This document shows positions 27,669 to 36,107 of a stretch of DNA of 64,000 nt, piece by piece; the stretch's first letter is position 1, and each line of letters begins with the position of its first letter. The notes under the pieces are model-generated. The model made no database searches. It was not told the origin of the DNA and worked only from the letters and a program-made list of their open reading frames with translations. The translations under genes and the position numbers were made by a program. The stretch spans positions 186,001 through 250,000 of the forward strand of contig NZ_CP126110.1 of the NCBI RefSeq assembly GCF_030123405.1. The letters run 5' to 3'. This stretch comes from Neobacillus sp. WH10 (GTDB lineage Bacteria > Bacillota > Bacilli > Bacillales > Cytobacillaceae).

Positions 27669-27872
27669 ATGATTAATGCCTATAATGAGAGGGTTGGTTT
27701 AGGTGGACCAGGATCAGGTTTTGGTGTTGCACCAGGACTTGGTTTTGGAGCTCCAGGCTATCCGCATCCGCACCCACACTACCCGTACTACCATCATCAC
27801 TACCCATACTATCATCACCACTATCCGTACCACCACTATCCGTACCACCATCACCACCACTACCCTTATTAA
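27669..27872 (+). CDS. Small His/Tyr/Pro-rich protein (67 aa)
   Basis: 67-aa protein. The N-terminus MINAYNERVGLGGPGSGFG is glycine-rich. The last ~40 residues are almost only H, Y and P, in repeats such as YPYYHHHYPYYHHH. Such low-complexity peptides are typical of Bacillus spore-coat or metal-binding proteins, which is an inference from composition. AAGGAGG ends directly before ATG 27657, leaving no spacing; ATG 27669, 12 nt after it, is taken as the start. Codon bias follows CCNTAYCAYCAY repeats, so slippage-driven length variation is likely. Confidence 0.6.
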   Translation: MINAYNERVGLGGPGSGFGVAPGLGFGAPGYPHPHPHYPYYHHHYPYYHHHYPYHHYPYHHHHHYPY

Positions 27873-28294
27873 AATTTGATAATAAACTTGGCGTTCAAAT
27901 AAAAAGGAACAGAAATTTCTGTGAAACAGGCGTGTTTCTGCAATAGTAGAAACTCCTGTTTCCTTTAGGAATGGTGGAGGTTTGTGCTTCCATGGCTGGA
28001 GATTACTTACTCTTTATTTCTATCATAACCTTAGCTGAGTTAGGCTCCTCAGAAAATGCGAAAAACGCTGGAAACAATTAACATATAAGTCGCCGTCTCT
28101 TTTTGATTAAATTGCAAAGCAGATTGTGAAGAATTGTACTTAAAGTAACTGGGTGCAATAGTTGAAGATCCAGATGCCAGCAACGGCAGCTTTTCTTCTT
28201 GCACTAACTGGCAGTTTAGTGGAAGAAGAAATATCATAATCTCATTATAAATAAGTGTGATAAAATACAAAATAAACCATTCGGAGGGGTTAGA
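27873..28294 (+). other. Intergenic stretch, possible 29-aa peptide
   Basis: A hairpin GAAACAGG..CCTGTTTC (about 27922-27963) follows the His-rich gene. An ORF 27992-28081 (MAGDYLLFISIITLAELGSS, 29 aa) has GGAGG 11 nt upstream but no other support. GGGTGC-type repeats lie at 28138-28165 and 28195-28232. Confidence 0.35.
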
Positions 28295-28843
28295 ATGTTT
28301 ATACATAAAATAAACGATGACTTATCGTTAAAATTAATAGAATTAAGAGATGGCGATAGGGTATTTGAATTAACAAATAAATCAAGAGGCTATTTAAGAA
28401 AATGGCTACCTTGGTTGGATGTTACAATAAAATTCGAAGATACCATAGAGTTTATCAAAGGATGTTTAAAAGGTTTTGCTGAAAATAAGAGCTTAAATTC
28501 AGTTATTTTATTTAAAGGAGAAATTGTTGGAGTTGCAGGCTACAATAACATTAATTGGTCAAATAAAACTGCGTATATTGGTTATTGGCTCGGTGAAGAA
28601 TTCCAAGGAAATGGAATAATGACCGAGGTGGCTAAAACATTGACCGATTATGCTTTTAATGAGTTGAACCTAAATAAAGTTGAGATTAAAGCTGCTGTTG
28701 GAAATAAGAAAAGTAGGAGTATTCCTGAAAAATTAAACTTTGTAAATGAAGGATGTATTAGACAAGCAGAATGGTTATATGACCATTATGTGGACCACGT
28801 TATATATGGAATTTTGGCAGAAGAATGGAATAAAAATAGGTAA
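28295..28843 (+). CDS. GNAT N-acetyltransferase, RimJ/RimL-YdaF type
   Basis: 182-aa acetyltransferase of the ribosomal-protein-alanine/serine type. The RimL-like N-terminus LSLKLIELRDGDRVFELTNK is followed by acetyl-CoA-binding motif A, YWLGEEFQGNGIMTEVAKTL (about residues 97-116), and by LNLNKVEIKAAVGNKKSRSI and EKLNFVNEG. Resembles B. subtilis YdaF. RBS GGAGGGG before ATG 28295. It is the last gene of element A. The substrate is unknown. Confidence 0.88.
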   Translation: MFIHKINDDLSLKLIELRDGDRVFELTNKSRGYLRKWLPWLDVTIKFEDTIEFIKGCLKGFAENKSLNSVILFKGEIVGVAGYNNINWSNKTAYIGYWLGEEFQGNGIMTEVAKTLTDYAFNELNLNKVEIKAAVGNKKSRSIPEKLNFVNEGCIRQAEWLYDHYVDHVIYGILAEEWNKNR

Positions 28844-29218
28844 ACCTTCTTCAACTAACGGGTGCGTTAGTTAAAGTACAATTAATCGATTTTAAGGCTG
28901 AGGCCATATCATAGTTATTCAATTAAAGGGCGCGATTGTTGAACAAGAATTAAAAGGGTGATACATATTATAAATGACTAATATGTATCACCCTTTATTT
29001 TTTATGACTTTTAAATTTAGGTCTTGATAAAACGATTTTTCAAAAAGGATTCTTTTAATTTATCGTAAAACGCCGGTTTGTGAGATATTTTGATCAAACT
29101 TTATTTCAAAGCAACAGCTGCTTCATGGATGACTAACGGGGGCTAATGATTAATTGAGCCGTTATAATAAACGTTCATATAAGGTTTTTTTTCAAATTAA
29201 ACGATTCAAATAAATTTT
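28844..29218 (+). other. Gap before the distal end of element A
   Basis: No gene. Two GGGTGC-type repeats (28846-28876, 28919-28946) and a terminator (28953-28996). Nothing recognised in 29000-29218. Confidence 0.5.
28953..29000 (+). terminator. Strong terminator near the element A distal end
   Basis: Perfect long stem AAAGGGTGATACATATTA / TAATATGTATCACCCTTT (28953-28970, 28979-28996), followed by ATTTTTT. Confidence 0.85.
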
Positions 29219-29345
29219 AGTTACCTACATTGCTCGAACTACTTTTATGAAGCAATAAATTTAGTTACCAATATTAATGTAAATTAAATATGTACACAAA
29301 AACCCGTTAATCCTTGATATTAACGGGTTCTCTAGTTACCAACAA
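29219..29345 (+). repeat. Tn7L-like end of element A, terminus lost
   Basis: Three inverted TnsB-type sites AGTTACC(A/T)A at 29219, 29263 and 29334. Spacings of 44 and 71 bp nearly equal those of element B (43 and 71). A perfect 11-bp hairpin AACCCGTTAAT / ATTAACGGGTT (29301-29329) lies between sites 2 and 3. After AGTTACCAAC the sequence departs from the expected ATTAATG..TGAACA, so the outermost ~17 bp are gone. Confidence 0.8.
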
Positions 29346-29452
29346 ATTAATTAAAAATAAAATGAATAAAATAATTAATTTTAGGTATTAAATTATTTTA
29401 AATAGTTTCAGGAGCGCTAATTGTTGCCAGAGGGTAGGATTTCTTAACCTAA

Positions 29453-29589
29453 TAGCACCAATTAACATTAAAAAATTTTAGGATAGGCTTTAAAAGAAAA
29501 TTAAATAAGCATTAAAGAAAAAATTAGATCTAACTCTTAATGCTTATTTATTTTGCCTGTTTTTAAAGTTTTGATGTTAATTGGTGCTA
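29453..29589 (+). promoter_or_regulatory. Pre-tnsA hairpin of element B
   Basis: Homologue of the 9106-9230 hairpin. Outer stem TAGCACCAATTAAC / GTTAATTGGTGCTA, with an inner stem around TTAAATAAGCATTAA / TTAATGCTTATTTA. The outermost pair is T-A here and A-T in element A, a compensatory change. The flanking sequence is much more diverged. Confidence 0.7.
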
Positions 29590-29685
29590 TTTATTTTGTT
29601 GTTTTTTAGATTATTTAGAAATCAAAACGGCTGATTAATGATAATTATTAACTAATAAAAAATGATAAAGAGAGGAAAACAGTAT

Positions 29686-29736
29686 ATGTCAAGCGGGTCA
29701 AGAATACAAAAGCGAGAAAGCCCAACTTCTCCTTAA
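29686..29736 (+). pseudogene. tnsA 5' stub of element B
   Basis: Reads MSSGSRIQKRE, matching MSNGSKIQKRQ at the start of the intact TnsA at 9275, then loses homology after about 29717 and stops at 29736. The rest of tnsABCD is deleted. Confidence 0.8.
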
Positions 29737-29769
29737 ATTGTCGAAATTTGCTTAGGGTATGTTTTATGT

Positions 29770-29832
29770 ATTGGTGGGACCCCAATTACGGAAGTTAGTC
29801 AGGCTACGTTTTATCGGAAATTAAAGGGGTAG
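29770..29832 (+). pseudogene. C-terminal tail of a serine recombinase
   Basis: Frame ending IGGTPITEVSQATFYRKLKG-stop resembles the helix-turn-helix tail of Hin/Tn3-type resolvases (xxSxATFYRKLK). The upstream part is missing. Its stop codon lies inside the Tn3-like terminal repeat. Confidence 0.45.
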
Positions 29833-29867
29833 CGTCAGGAAATTAACCGCATATTTACAACGTTAAG
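29826..29867 (+). repeat. Solo Tn3-family-like terminal repeat 1
   Basis: Starts GGGGTAGCGTCAGGAAA and ends ACGTTAAG, the two ends typical of Tn3-family 38-bp inverted repeats. It is 42 bp here. Related copies, same strand, at 45957 and 48838. No partner in inverted orientation was seen. Confidence 0.5.
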
Positions 29868-30823
29868 CAGATTTCAACTTAAAAAAGTCGATTTTCTTAC
29901 GTTTGGAACCGACTTTTTTATGGCCAACGGCTACTAGTCTAAGTCTCATTTGTATTTTCGGTGTCGTCCTTTCCTAACTGGATGTAACGTGCGTATTAGG
30001 AGGGATTGCACAGTAACATCCAGTAAAGAAAGGACTTCCTGGTAAATCAAATTCGACTAGAGCCTATATCTGTAGAGCAAATTCTGCGCTGCATCCCTTG
30101 ACAAGCCCTGAAAAGCAAATGGTCAACCCCAAAAAAGGAGGGCCGGCTGCCACCGGCCTTTTGTCTGTCGTGTATAGCAAGCCCTAGCCCTATGGAATTA
30201 AAGAGGGCAGGATACCCGAACCTCCCCCCTTTTCTTCTCATAGTGGCAAAAAGCCGTCAAGGGTCAAGTCAGGCGCTTATCAGCGCCCTTGACGCCTTTT
30301 TATAGGTCTTACTTAACAGCTACGCACCCAGTAGGGCAAGTTAGGTTAGAGTATTTTTGCTTTAACCTGATTCATGAAAATTTTAGGAGGCATTGAAAAT
30401 GGCTGTTAATTCTTTTTTTAGAAGAATGATAGAAGAAAAAGATTAATTAGATGAAGTTATCTTTATTGAAACATAATGGCTTTCAACATATTGTTGAGGT
30501 TGCTTATTTACTTGAATTGATTGAAAGTGCTAGTGAAAAAGACAGGGAACAAATTATAATTGCCTTTGGTTTAATTGATTATAGAAACGGTAATCTAATG
30601 CACTATTTAAAGTTTTTAGCCGTAGCGTACATATCAACCAACTTCTAAATATAGTGAATTTCAAATCTTCTCTATCCGTTCTGAAACAGAGATAGAAACA
30701 ATATTAAAGGAAAAAATGGACACATTAAAGCTACTTTTAAATCGATCTTGACCAATGGCGTTTATGAATTTTGAAGCCTTTTTGAAAATGATTCCTAGAG
30801 ATTAGTAATAACAGAAATGACGA

Positions 30824-30962
30824 GTGACACAAAAGTCCAGACATTCAACGCTTAAATTACAATATTCTTAACAAGATTGTCTGGAGTTTCTTGTCATTTT
30901 TTTTGAAACAAAAGTCCAGACTACCTCGTAAAGTGACACAAAAGTCCAGACTACCTCGTAAA
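30824..30962 (+). repeat. Repeat cluster resembling an insertion sequence end
   Basis: ACAAAAGTCCAGAC occurs at 30829, 30908 and 30938. The last two extend to 25-bp identical units (through ACTACCTCGTAAA) with a 30-bp period. An inverted version GTCTGGAG..TTGTCA lies at 30879-30896. Multiple short end repeats of this kind are typical of IS21-like ends; the assignment is tentative. Confidence 0.5.
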
Positions 30963-31057
30963 AATGTAAAGGTAATGAATTTGATTCAATTAAAATTATC
31001 TATAAATTGGACTCGAAAGAAAATAAATTTCATCAGTAATTTAAAAATGAAAATTAA

Positions 31058-31102
31058 TTGAATTTTTATTTAGCAGCACTTATAATGATGGAAGCGCTAT
31101 CT
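31058..31102 (+). promoter_or_regulatory. Promoter and cre site of the GHL10 gene
   Basis: TTGAAT (31058-31063), a 17-bp spacer and a perfect TATAAT (31081-31086). Immediately downstream, TGGAAGCGCTATCT (31089-31102) fits the CcpA cre consensus and would cover the start site, so carbon catabolite repression is expected. Confidence 0.75.
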
Positions 31103-31167
31103 TACTAAACGAAATAGAATATTTTCTATTTAGATTAGTGCGAATAACTAAAAAAGGAGAAGTAAAC

Positions 31168-33534
31168 ATGAGAAAAAGATTAAAAGTCATTACAGGTTCG
31201 GTTCTTGCTTCAAGTCTAGTATTCTCTTCAATTGGTGTTGGCAATCATGCGTATGCTGAAACCAACTCAGCGGTAAAGGTTCTGACGGTCGAAGACCAGT
31301 CAGGAGATAGGATGGTGGTCGATGGAATTAATCAATTGACCAATGATAACAAACTAATTATTTTTAACGACAATTTTAGTTATTACACGGAGACTCAAAA
31401 GGGCAGTATGGAGGTGGTATTGGAAAAAGCAGGCCTGAATTCATACCGTGTGGCGAAAGAAACTGATGGAGATAGTGCGATCCCAGAAAATGGTTTGGTT
31501 CTCTCAACAGGGGATGTGACGACTGATGCCATTAAGACCTTTTTGAGCCAGTTGGAGGATGGAGAAACGATTAAACTGTTTGAGCCAATGGTAAAGATGG
31601 AACAAAAGCAGGCACAGGCCGTTGACCCAACTCGCGAGTCTAACCCAGCTGGAGCTCCTTTTGATGGCTTCAGAGGACCAGACCAGCTTATCGTCTATAC
31701 TCCTGCATTTGGAGAAACGACTAAAACCAATCAGTTTGGTTATGAAATAACCGTAGAGAATGGCTTTGTCACAAAGTTAGGCGGAGGCAGCTCAAAGATT
31801 CCGAAGAATGGCTTTGTCGTGAGCGGTCATGGAGTAGGCTCCCAATGGCTTTCTGCCAATTCTATCATTGGAGCAAAAGTGAAAGTTGATGAAAATGGAG
31901 TGGTTGAAATCATCCAGGATGTCGACAGCTTCCAATATCAAAGCCAACAGGCAATTAATCAAGCTAAGAGATCGGTAGAAAAAGCAAAAACGGAATTTTT
32001 AGATGTGGCTATGGAAGAAGCGGAAGCATCCATCCAAAAAGCAGAGGCTTTGATCAAAGAAGCAGATGCTATAAAAGCAAATGACCCGGTTAAAGCACTC
32101 GATGTTGTCCGTCAGGCTACTCAGGTTGCCTATGACGCCTATTATTATTCTCTGCCGTCCGAGATAGCAGAGCAGAGGGCTATTTGGTATCGTCCGGAAG
32201 AAACCACACTTCAAGGAGTACAGCAAGTGCTTGATCGGATGGAAGAGGCCGGTTTCAACTCGGTTTATCTTGAAACAACCTTCTGGGGTTATACAATCTA
32301 TCCAAGTAAAACGATGGAAGAGTATGGACTGCCAGCCCAGCACCCAAGATTTGAGAATGGAGATTACGGTCCGTATGGGAACGATTTGCTTAAAGCGTAT
32401 GTAATGGAAGGGAAAAAGCGTGGCCTTACAATTCAAGCGTGGACGGATGGATTTATGATTGGTGAAAGCAGCATTGGAATACCATCACAATTTAAAAAAT
32501 ATCCACAATGGGCAGCGATTCAGCGTCTAAATACTACTGGACAGCCGGCACCAGATTCTTCTAGTAAATACTATTGGCTCGATATTGCTCAGCCAGAGGT
32601 TCAAACTTTCATGCTTGAAATCTATCAAGAAATGCAATCAAACTACGATATTAAGGGCTTGAATATTGATTACATGCGTTACCCTCATCATAAGTTCGAA
32701 CAAAGCTATGGATTTAGTGAAAAAGTCAGAAGCTTGTACAAGGAGCAATTTGGTGTTGATCCATACGAACTCACCCCAACTTCCACTCCTGAACAATGGA
32801 AGCGTTGGGAAGAGTGGCTGCGTTTACAAGAAAATAATTTTGTGGATCAACTTCATCAGCAATCCAAAGCCATTAATCCCAAGTTTATGCTGACAGCCAC
32901 ACCAGAACCTGGGCCGGAAGCAGTGTTAATCAGTGACTGGAAAGAGGATCTGGATGGAGTCATTCCACAGGCATATGGCCATGATTTTAACAGCATTCAA
33001 AAAACTGTTCAGGATAGTAAAAAACTGATGCCTGAAGGGACTATGTTCTACACAGGTATCTATTCATTCTATCACCACCTTAGTGAGATGGCGAGTGTCA
33101 ACGATGTGCTTTCAGCCAAGCATGGCACATCTGGTGTAAATATGTTTGCTTTCGGTCAAGCGAGTGCGCCTTCTGTGGATGCATTAGGGAAAGGTCCTTG
33201 GAGAGAAAAGGCGGTAAATCCTGGAGAAGAACCAATCCAAGCAACAAGTACCTTATTGAAGGAGATCAGTCATCAGTTAAACCATCTATATATTCCACAA
33301 GGTGCTGTTGATCATCATGAGGGAATTGCCATTAAGCAAACAGTCAACCAACTCCGTGTAATGGTTGAAAAGAAGAACCCTGAAGCTAGTCTAAAGGCCT
33401 TTGATGCAGCTATCTTACAGATTGATAATGCCATTAAGTCGGCTAAACTTCATGTTACTGTTGGGGAGCGCATGAAAAAACAACTCCTTGATGGAAAGAT
33501 GTGGGTAAATTATTCCCTAAAACACCAAAAATAG
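31168..33534 (+). CDS. Secreted GHL10/DUF187-family glycoside hydrolase
   Basis: 788-aa exported enzyme. A signal peptide at 1-31 (KRLKVITGSVLASSLVFSS, cleavage near AYAE) is followed by an N-terminal accessory domain (about 35-260) and a coiled-coil-like segment (about 265-325). The glycosyl-hydrolase-like-10 barrel begins at RAIWYRPEETTLQGVQQVLD, with GLNIDYMRYPHHKFE near 498-512 as the likely catalytic strand. A helical C-terminal domain closes it. ATG 31168 has RBS AAGGAG; the frame is open from 31138 but without RBS. It stands at the head of the glycan cluster, with its own cre-controlled promoter. Probably cuts polysaccharide outside the cell before import; the exact glycan is unknown. 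Confidence 0.85.
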   Translation: MRKRLKVITGSVLASSLVFSSIGVGNHAYAETNSAVKVLTVEDQSGDRMVVDGINQLTNDNKLIIFNDNFSYYTETQKGSMEVVLEKAGLNSYRVAKETDGDSAIPENGLVLSTGDVTTDAIKTFLSQLEDGETIKLFEPMVKMEQKQAQAVDPTRESNPAGAPFDGFRGPDQLIVYTPAFGETTKTNQFGYEITVENGFVTKLGGGSSKIPKNGFVVSGHGVGSQWLSANSIIGAKVKVDENGVVEIIQDVDSFQYQSQQAINQAKRSVEKAKTEFLDVAMEEAEASIQKAEALIKEADAIKANDPVKALDVVRQATQVAYDAYYYSLPSEIAEQRAIWYRPEETTLQGVQQVLDRMEEAGFNSVYLETTFWGYTIYPSKTMEEYGLPAQHPRFENGDYGPYGNDLLKAYVMEGKKRGLTIQAWTDGFMIGESSIGIPSQFKKYPQWAAIQRLNTTGQPAPDSSSKYYWLDIAQPEVQTFMLEIYQEMQSNYDIKGLNIDYMRYPHHKFEQSYGFSEKVRSLYKEQFGVDPYELTPTSTPEQWKRWEEWLRLQENNFVDQLHQQSKAINPKFMLTATPEPGPEAVLISDWKEDLDGVIPQAYGHDFNSIQKTVQDSKKLMPEGTMFYTGIYSFYHHLSEMASVNDVLSAKHGTSGVNMFAFGQASAPSVDALGKGPWREKAVNPGEEPIQATSTLLKEISHQLNHLYIPQGAVDHHEGIAIKQTVNQLRVMVEKKNPEASLKAFDAAILQIDNAIKSAKLHVTVGERMKKQLLDGKMWVNYSLKHQK

Positions 33535-33547
33535 TTTAGTAACCAAC

Positions 33548-33582
33548 AAAGAACAGATCAGAATCTTGGTCTGTTCTTTTAA
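33548..33582 (+). terminator. Terminator after the GHL10 gene
   Basis: Stem AAAGAACAGATC / GGTCTGTTCTTT with an 8-nt loop (33548-33559, 33568-33579). Confidence 0.85.
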
Positions 33583-33682
33583 AGAGATTACGAGTGATTT
33601 TTCGTTCTAAAAAGGAACTTTATTTAAAAATGAAATAAATTTTCATTAAATTAGAAAACGCTAAAATAATTTTAAAAATAGA

Positions 33683-33732
33683 TTGCTAAATTTTGAAGGT
33701 CGGTTTATAATCATGGTAGAAAACGCTTTCTA
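33683..33732 (+). promoter_or_regulatory. Promoter and cre site of the ABC/glycan operon
   Basis: TTGCTA (33683-33688), a 17-bp spacer and TATAAT (33706-33711). The near-palindrome TAGAAAACGCTTTCTA (33717-33732) matches a CcpA cre site at the start of transcription. Same layout as the 31058 promoter. A partial copy, AGAAAACGCTAAAA, lies near 33653. Confidence 0.8.
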
Positions 33733-33753
33733 TTATTCCGAGGAGGGAAAATG

Positions 33754-35088
33754 ATGAAGAAACGTACACGCAAATTTGTTGCAGGGTCCATTGCAGCAGC
33801 ACTTTCTCTTAGTTTGGTGGCATGCGGCAATGATGATGTAAGCAAAAAAAAGGATAAGGAATCAGCAAAGTCTGAAGGGCTTTCCGGTAAGGTAACACTT
33901 TGGACAGCCTCATTGTCCGGAGAACCATTTGATTCCTATTTTGATAGCATTGAAAAGGAATTTGAAACACTTCATCCTAAGCTAGATGTAGTCATTGAAG
34001 ATGTTCCGCAAAATGAAATGGAACAAAAGGTATTAACTTCCTTGACAGGTAAAGATGTTCCGGATGTTGTAAACTTAAATCCACATTATATGTCTAATAT
34101 TGCGGCACAAGGTGGTTTATTGGATCTAACAGATGAACTTAGTGATAAAACAAAGGAATCCTTTATAGAAGGTCCATACAATTCTGGGAAGTATGAAGAT
34201 AAGCTTTATGCTCTGCCTTGGTACTTAACGACTACTGTTTCATGGTATAACGGCGATCATTTTGCTAAAGGTGGTATTACCGAACTGCCAACTGATACAA
34301 AAGGAATCTATGAAACAGCTAAGAAAGTAACAGAAGCTACTGGCAAGCCGTCTTACTATCCAGTGATTAACGATGGGAATGCCATTATGGAGAAAATGGT
34401 GTCACTTGCAAATGGCAAAGCCATTGTGAAGGATGGAAAAGCGGCATTCGAGAACAATGATGCGATCCTGGAGTTCTTCACCTTAACACAAAAGATGTAT
34501 AAAGAAGGATTAATTCCACAAGAAACAGCTGAAGGTTCCATTAAGACAGGTCAACAGCTGTATATGGCAGGTAATACTTCCTTAATTGAAGGCGGGGTAA
34601 CATTCTTAGGTCCTGTTGAATCCGGTGCACCAGAAGTGTTTAAAGCATCTAAATCAGGTCAGCCATTGAACTCTGAAGATGCTCCAGTCAATGTTGCAGT
34701 GATGAACTTTGCTGTGCCAAGTAAGACACAAAACAAAGAGGCAGCAGTTGCTTTAGCAGAATTCGTTACGAATCCAAAAAATCAATTAGAATTTGCAAAA
34801 ACGGCAGGAACCGTTTTGCCATCAACCAAAGAGTCTTTAGAAGATGATTACTTCAAGAATCCTGGTGATTCACCGAAAGCCCTTGGTATGTTAGAAGCAT
34901 CTAAGTCACTTTTGCGTGCGAAAGTATTAATTCCACCAACTGAAAACAGTGCTGACCTACGTGCGGCAACAAAGAATATTTTTGTAAAAAACCTGCAAGG
35001 TAAGGTGACTCCAGAAGAAGCGTTGAAGGAATTAGCTTCTGAATGGAATAAGGCGTTTGAAAAAACGGGTGAAAAGGTAACATTCTAA
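33754..35088 (+). CDS. Sugar ABC transporter substrate-binding lipoprotein
   Basis: Family 1 solute-binding protein of a CUT1-type carbohydrate importer, 444 aa. The lipoprotein signal SIAAALSLSLVACGND has the lipobox LVAC near residue 24, giving a lipid-anchored extracellular receptor. The mature part shows the usual VTLWTASLSGEP start and LTGKDVPDVVNLNP motif. Two ATGs in tandem (33751, 33754); the second has the better 7-nt spacing from AGGAGG. A hairpin separates it from the permease genes. No ATPase gene lies in the cluster, so a shared MsmX-type ATPase is expected. Confidence 0.93.
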   Translation: MKKRTRKFVAGSIAAALSLSLVACGNDDVSKKKDKESAKSEGLSGKVTLWTASLSGEPFDSYFDSIEKEFETLHPKLDVVIEDVPQNEMEQKVLTSLTGKDVPDVVNLNPHYMSNIAAQGGLLDLTDELSDKTKESFIEGPYNSGKYEDKLYALPWYLTTTVSWYNGDHFAKGGITELPTDTKGIYETAKKVTEATGKPSYYPVINDGNAIMEKMVSLANGKAIVKDGKAAFENNDAILEFFTLTQKMYKEGLIPQETAEGSIKTGQQLYMAGNTSLIEGGVTFLGPVESGAPEVFKASKSGQPLNSEDAPVNVAVMNFAVPSKTQNKEAAVALAEFVTNPKNQLEFAKTAGTVLPSTKESLEDDYFKNPGDSPKALGMLEASKSLLRAKVLIPPTENSADLRAATKNIFVKNLQGKVTPEEALKELASEWNKAFEKTGEKVTF

Positions 35089-35098
35089 CGAATGACAA

Positions 35099-35136
35099 GA
35101 GACTAGCTTTTTACCAAAAGGCTAGTCTCAACTTTT
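35099..35136 (+). terminator. Attenuating hairpin between binding protein and permeases
   Basis: Perfect stem GAGACTAGC / GCTAGTCTC (35099-35107, 35121-35129) followed by AACTTTT. A partial terminator here would make binding protein in excess over the membrane parts. Confidence 0.7.
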
Positions 35137-35153
35137 GAAAAGGGGAGTTTAAG

Positions 35154-36092
35154 ATGAATAGGGAATCGATTGTCGTACCTAACAATAAGGTCCGTACTGT
35201 CCGGAAAAAGCGAAAATGGGGCATGCAGAATGTGACTCCTTGGCTGTTTTTACTCCCATCCATTCTGATATTGGGTATTTTTCTAATCATCCCAATCTTA
35301 GAAGCCTTTAAATGGAGTTTTTTGGACTATAAAATCATTGCGGATACAGGTGAATTTGTTGGATTAGCTAATTTCAAAGAGATATTTACAGATAAGAATT
35401 TTTGGACGGCCTTAATCAATACGTTGTTATTTTTAGTCATTGTGCTGCCATTGAATGTCTTTTTACCAATGATTTTAGCAATCCTAGTCAATCAAAAGAT
35501 CAAAGGGGTTGGCACTTTCCGGGTGCTCTACTATCTGCCGGTGATCACACCGATGGTTGTAGCAGCGTTAATGTGGAAGATGCTTTATTCGCAAGATGGA
35601 ATTATTTCGGATTTATTCATGAAAATAGGAATTTTTGATTCGCCAACAAACTTGCTGGTCCAATCGTCTACAGCTTTGGCTGCTGTATCAGCGATTACCG
35701 TTTGGAAAGGTCTTGGCTATTATATGATCATATATTTGGCAGGTCTTCAGTCGATTCCAAAGGACGTGTATGAGTCTGCAAGTATTGATGGCGCATCTGT
35801 TTTTCAGCAGTTTAAAAGTATTACCGTACCGATGCTGATTCCTTCTGTAACCCTTGTTTCTGTAATGACGATCATTGCCGGAATGAAAGTGTTCGAGGAA
35901 ATTGCATTAACAACTGGCGGCGGACCATCAGGGGCGACGACAACGTTAGTCATGTATATTTATCAAAAATTTATGAGCTTAGATGTCAGCATTGCCTCTG
36001 CGGCTGGTCTAGTGCTATTGCTGCTAGCAATCGCTGCTTCACTGCTGCAAATGAAGCTGACAAGTAAACGCGAAGATGATTTAAGAGCGTAA
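35154..36092 (+). CDS. Sugar ABC transporter permease (MalF type)
   Basis: 312-aa inner component of a CUT1 sugar importer. Six membrane helices (the first is TPWLFLLPSILILGIFLIIP), plus the EAA loop ESASIDGASVFQQFKSITVP near 210-230 that docks the ATPase. RBS GGGGAG before ATG 35154. Works with the next permease and the lipoprotein upstream. Confidence 0.93.
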   Translation: MNRESIVVPNNKVRTVRKKRKWGMQNVTPWLFLLPSILILGIFLIIPILEAFKWSFLDYKIIADTGEFVGLANFKEIFTDKNFWTALINTLLFLVIVLPLNVFLPMILAILVNQKIKGVGTFRVLYYLPVITPMVVAALMWKMLYSQDGIISDLFMKIGIFDSPTNLLVQSSTALAAVSAITVWKGLGYYMIIYLAGLQSIPKDVYESASIDGASVFQQFKSITVPMLIPSVTLVSVMTIIAGMKVFEEIALTTGGGPSGATTTLVMYIYQKFMSLDVSIASAAGLVLLLLAIAASLLQMKLTSKREDDLRA

Positions 36093-36107
36093 GAGAAGGG
36101 GAGAGCA

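Larger units (their letters stand above)
8928..29345 (+). mobile_element. Tn7-like transposon A in attTn7
   Basis: Begins TGTTCACCG at 8928, 24 bp beyond the glmS stop, the position and orientation expected for Tn7-type homing. It carries tnsA, tnsB, tnsC and two tnsD/tniQ genes (9275-17946), then about 11 kb of cargo. The glmS-proximal end has four 20-bp-phased TnsB-like sites (Tn7R-like). The distal end has three spaced sites (29219, 29263, 29334; Tn7L-like), but the outermost ~17 bp, present in element B as far as TGAACA, are missing after 29343. No tnsE and no CRISPR array were seen. The transposition genes all look intact. Confidence 0.92.
29737..31057 (+). other. Scar region of element B without intact genes
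   Basis: 1.3 kb of remnants: a recombinase-type C-terminal tail (29770-29832), a Tn3-like terminal repeat (29826-29867), a GC-rich block with two terminator-like hairpins (30136-30163 and 30255-30300), an unrecognised short ORF (30451-30648, MKLSLLKHNGFQHIVEVAYL; no homology known to me) and the repeat cluster at 30824-30962. Confidence 0.5.

Noticed and set aside
27777..27870. CAYCAYTAYCC repeats as a CRISPR or satellite
   Set aside because: They lie in a frame coding a His/Tyr-rich peptide with an RBS; no spacers of constant length.
30451..30648. 65-aa ORF as a gene
   Set aside because: No convincing RBS or family; sits among remnants, so kept only as a note in the gap entry.
32666..32893. 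Second ORF inside the GHL10 gene
   Set aside because: Out-of-frame shadow of a well-supported enzyme.
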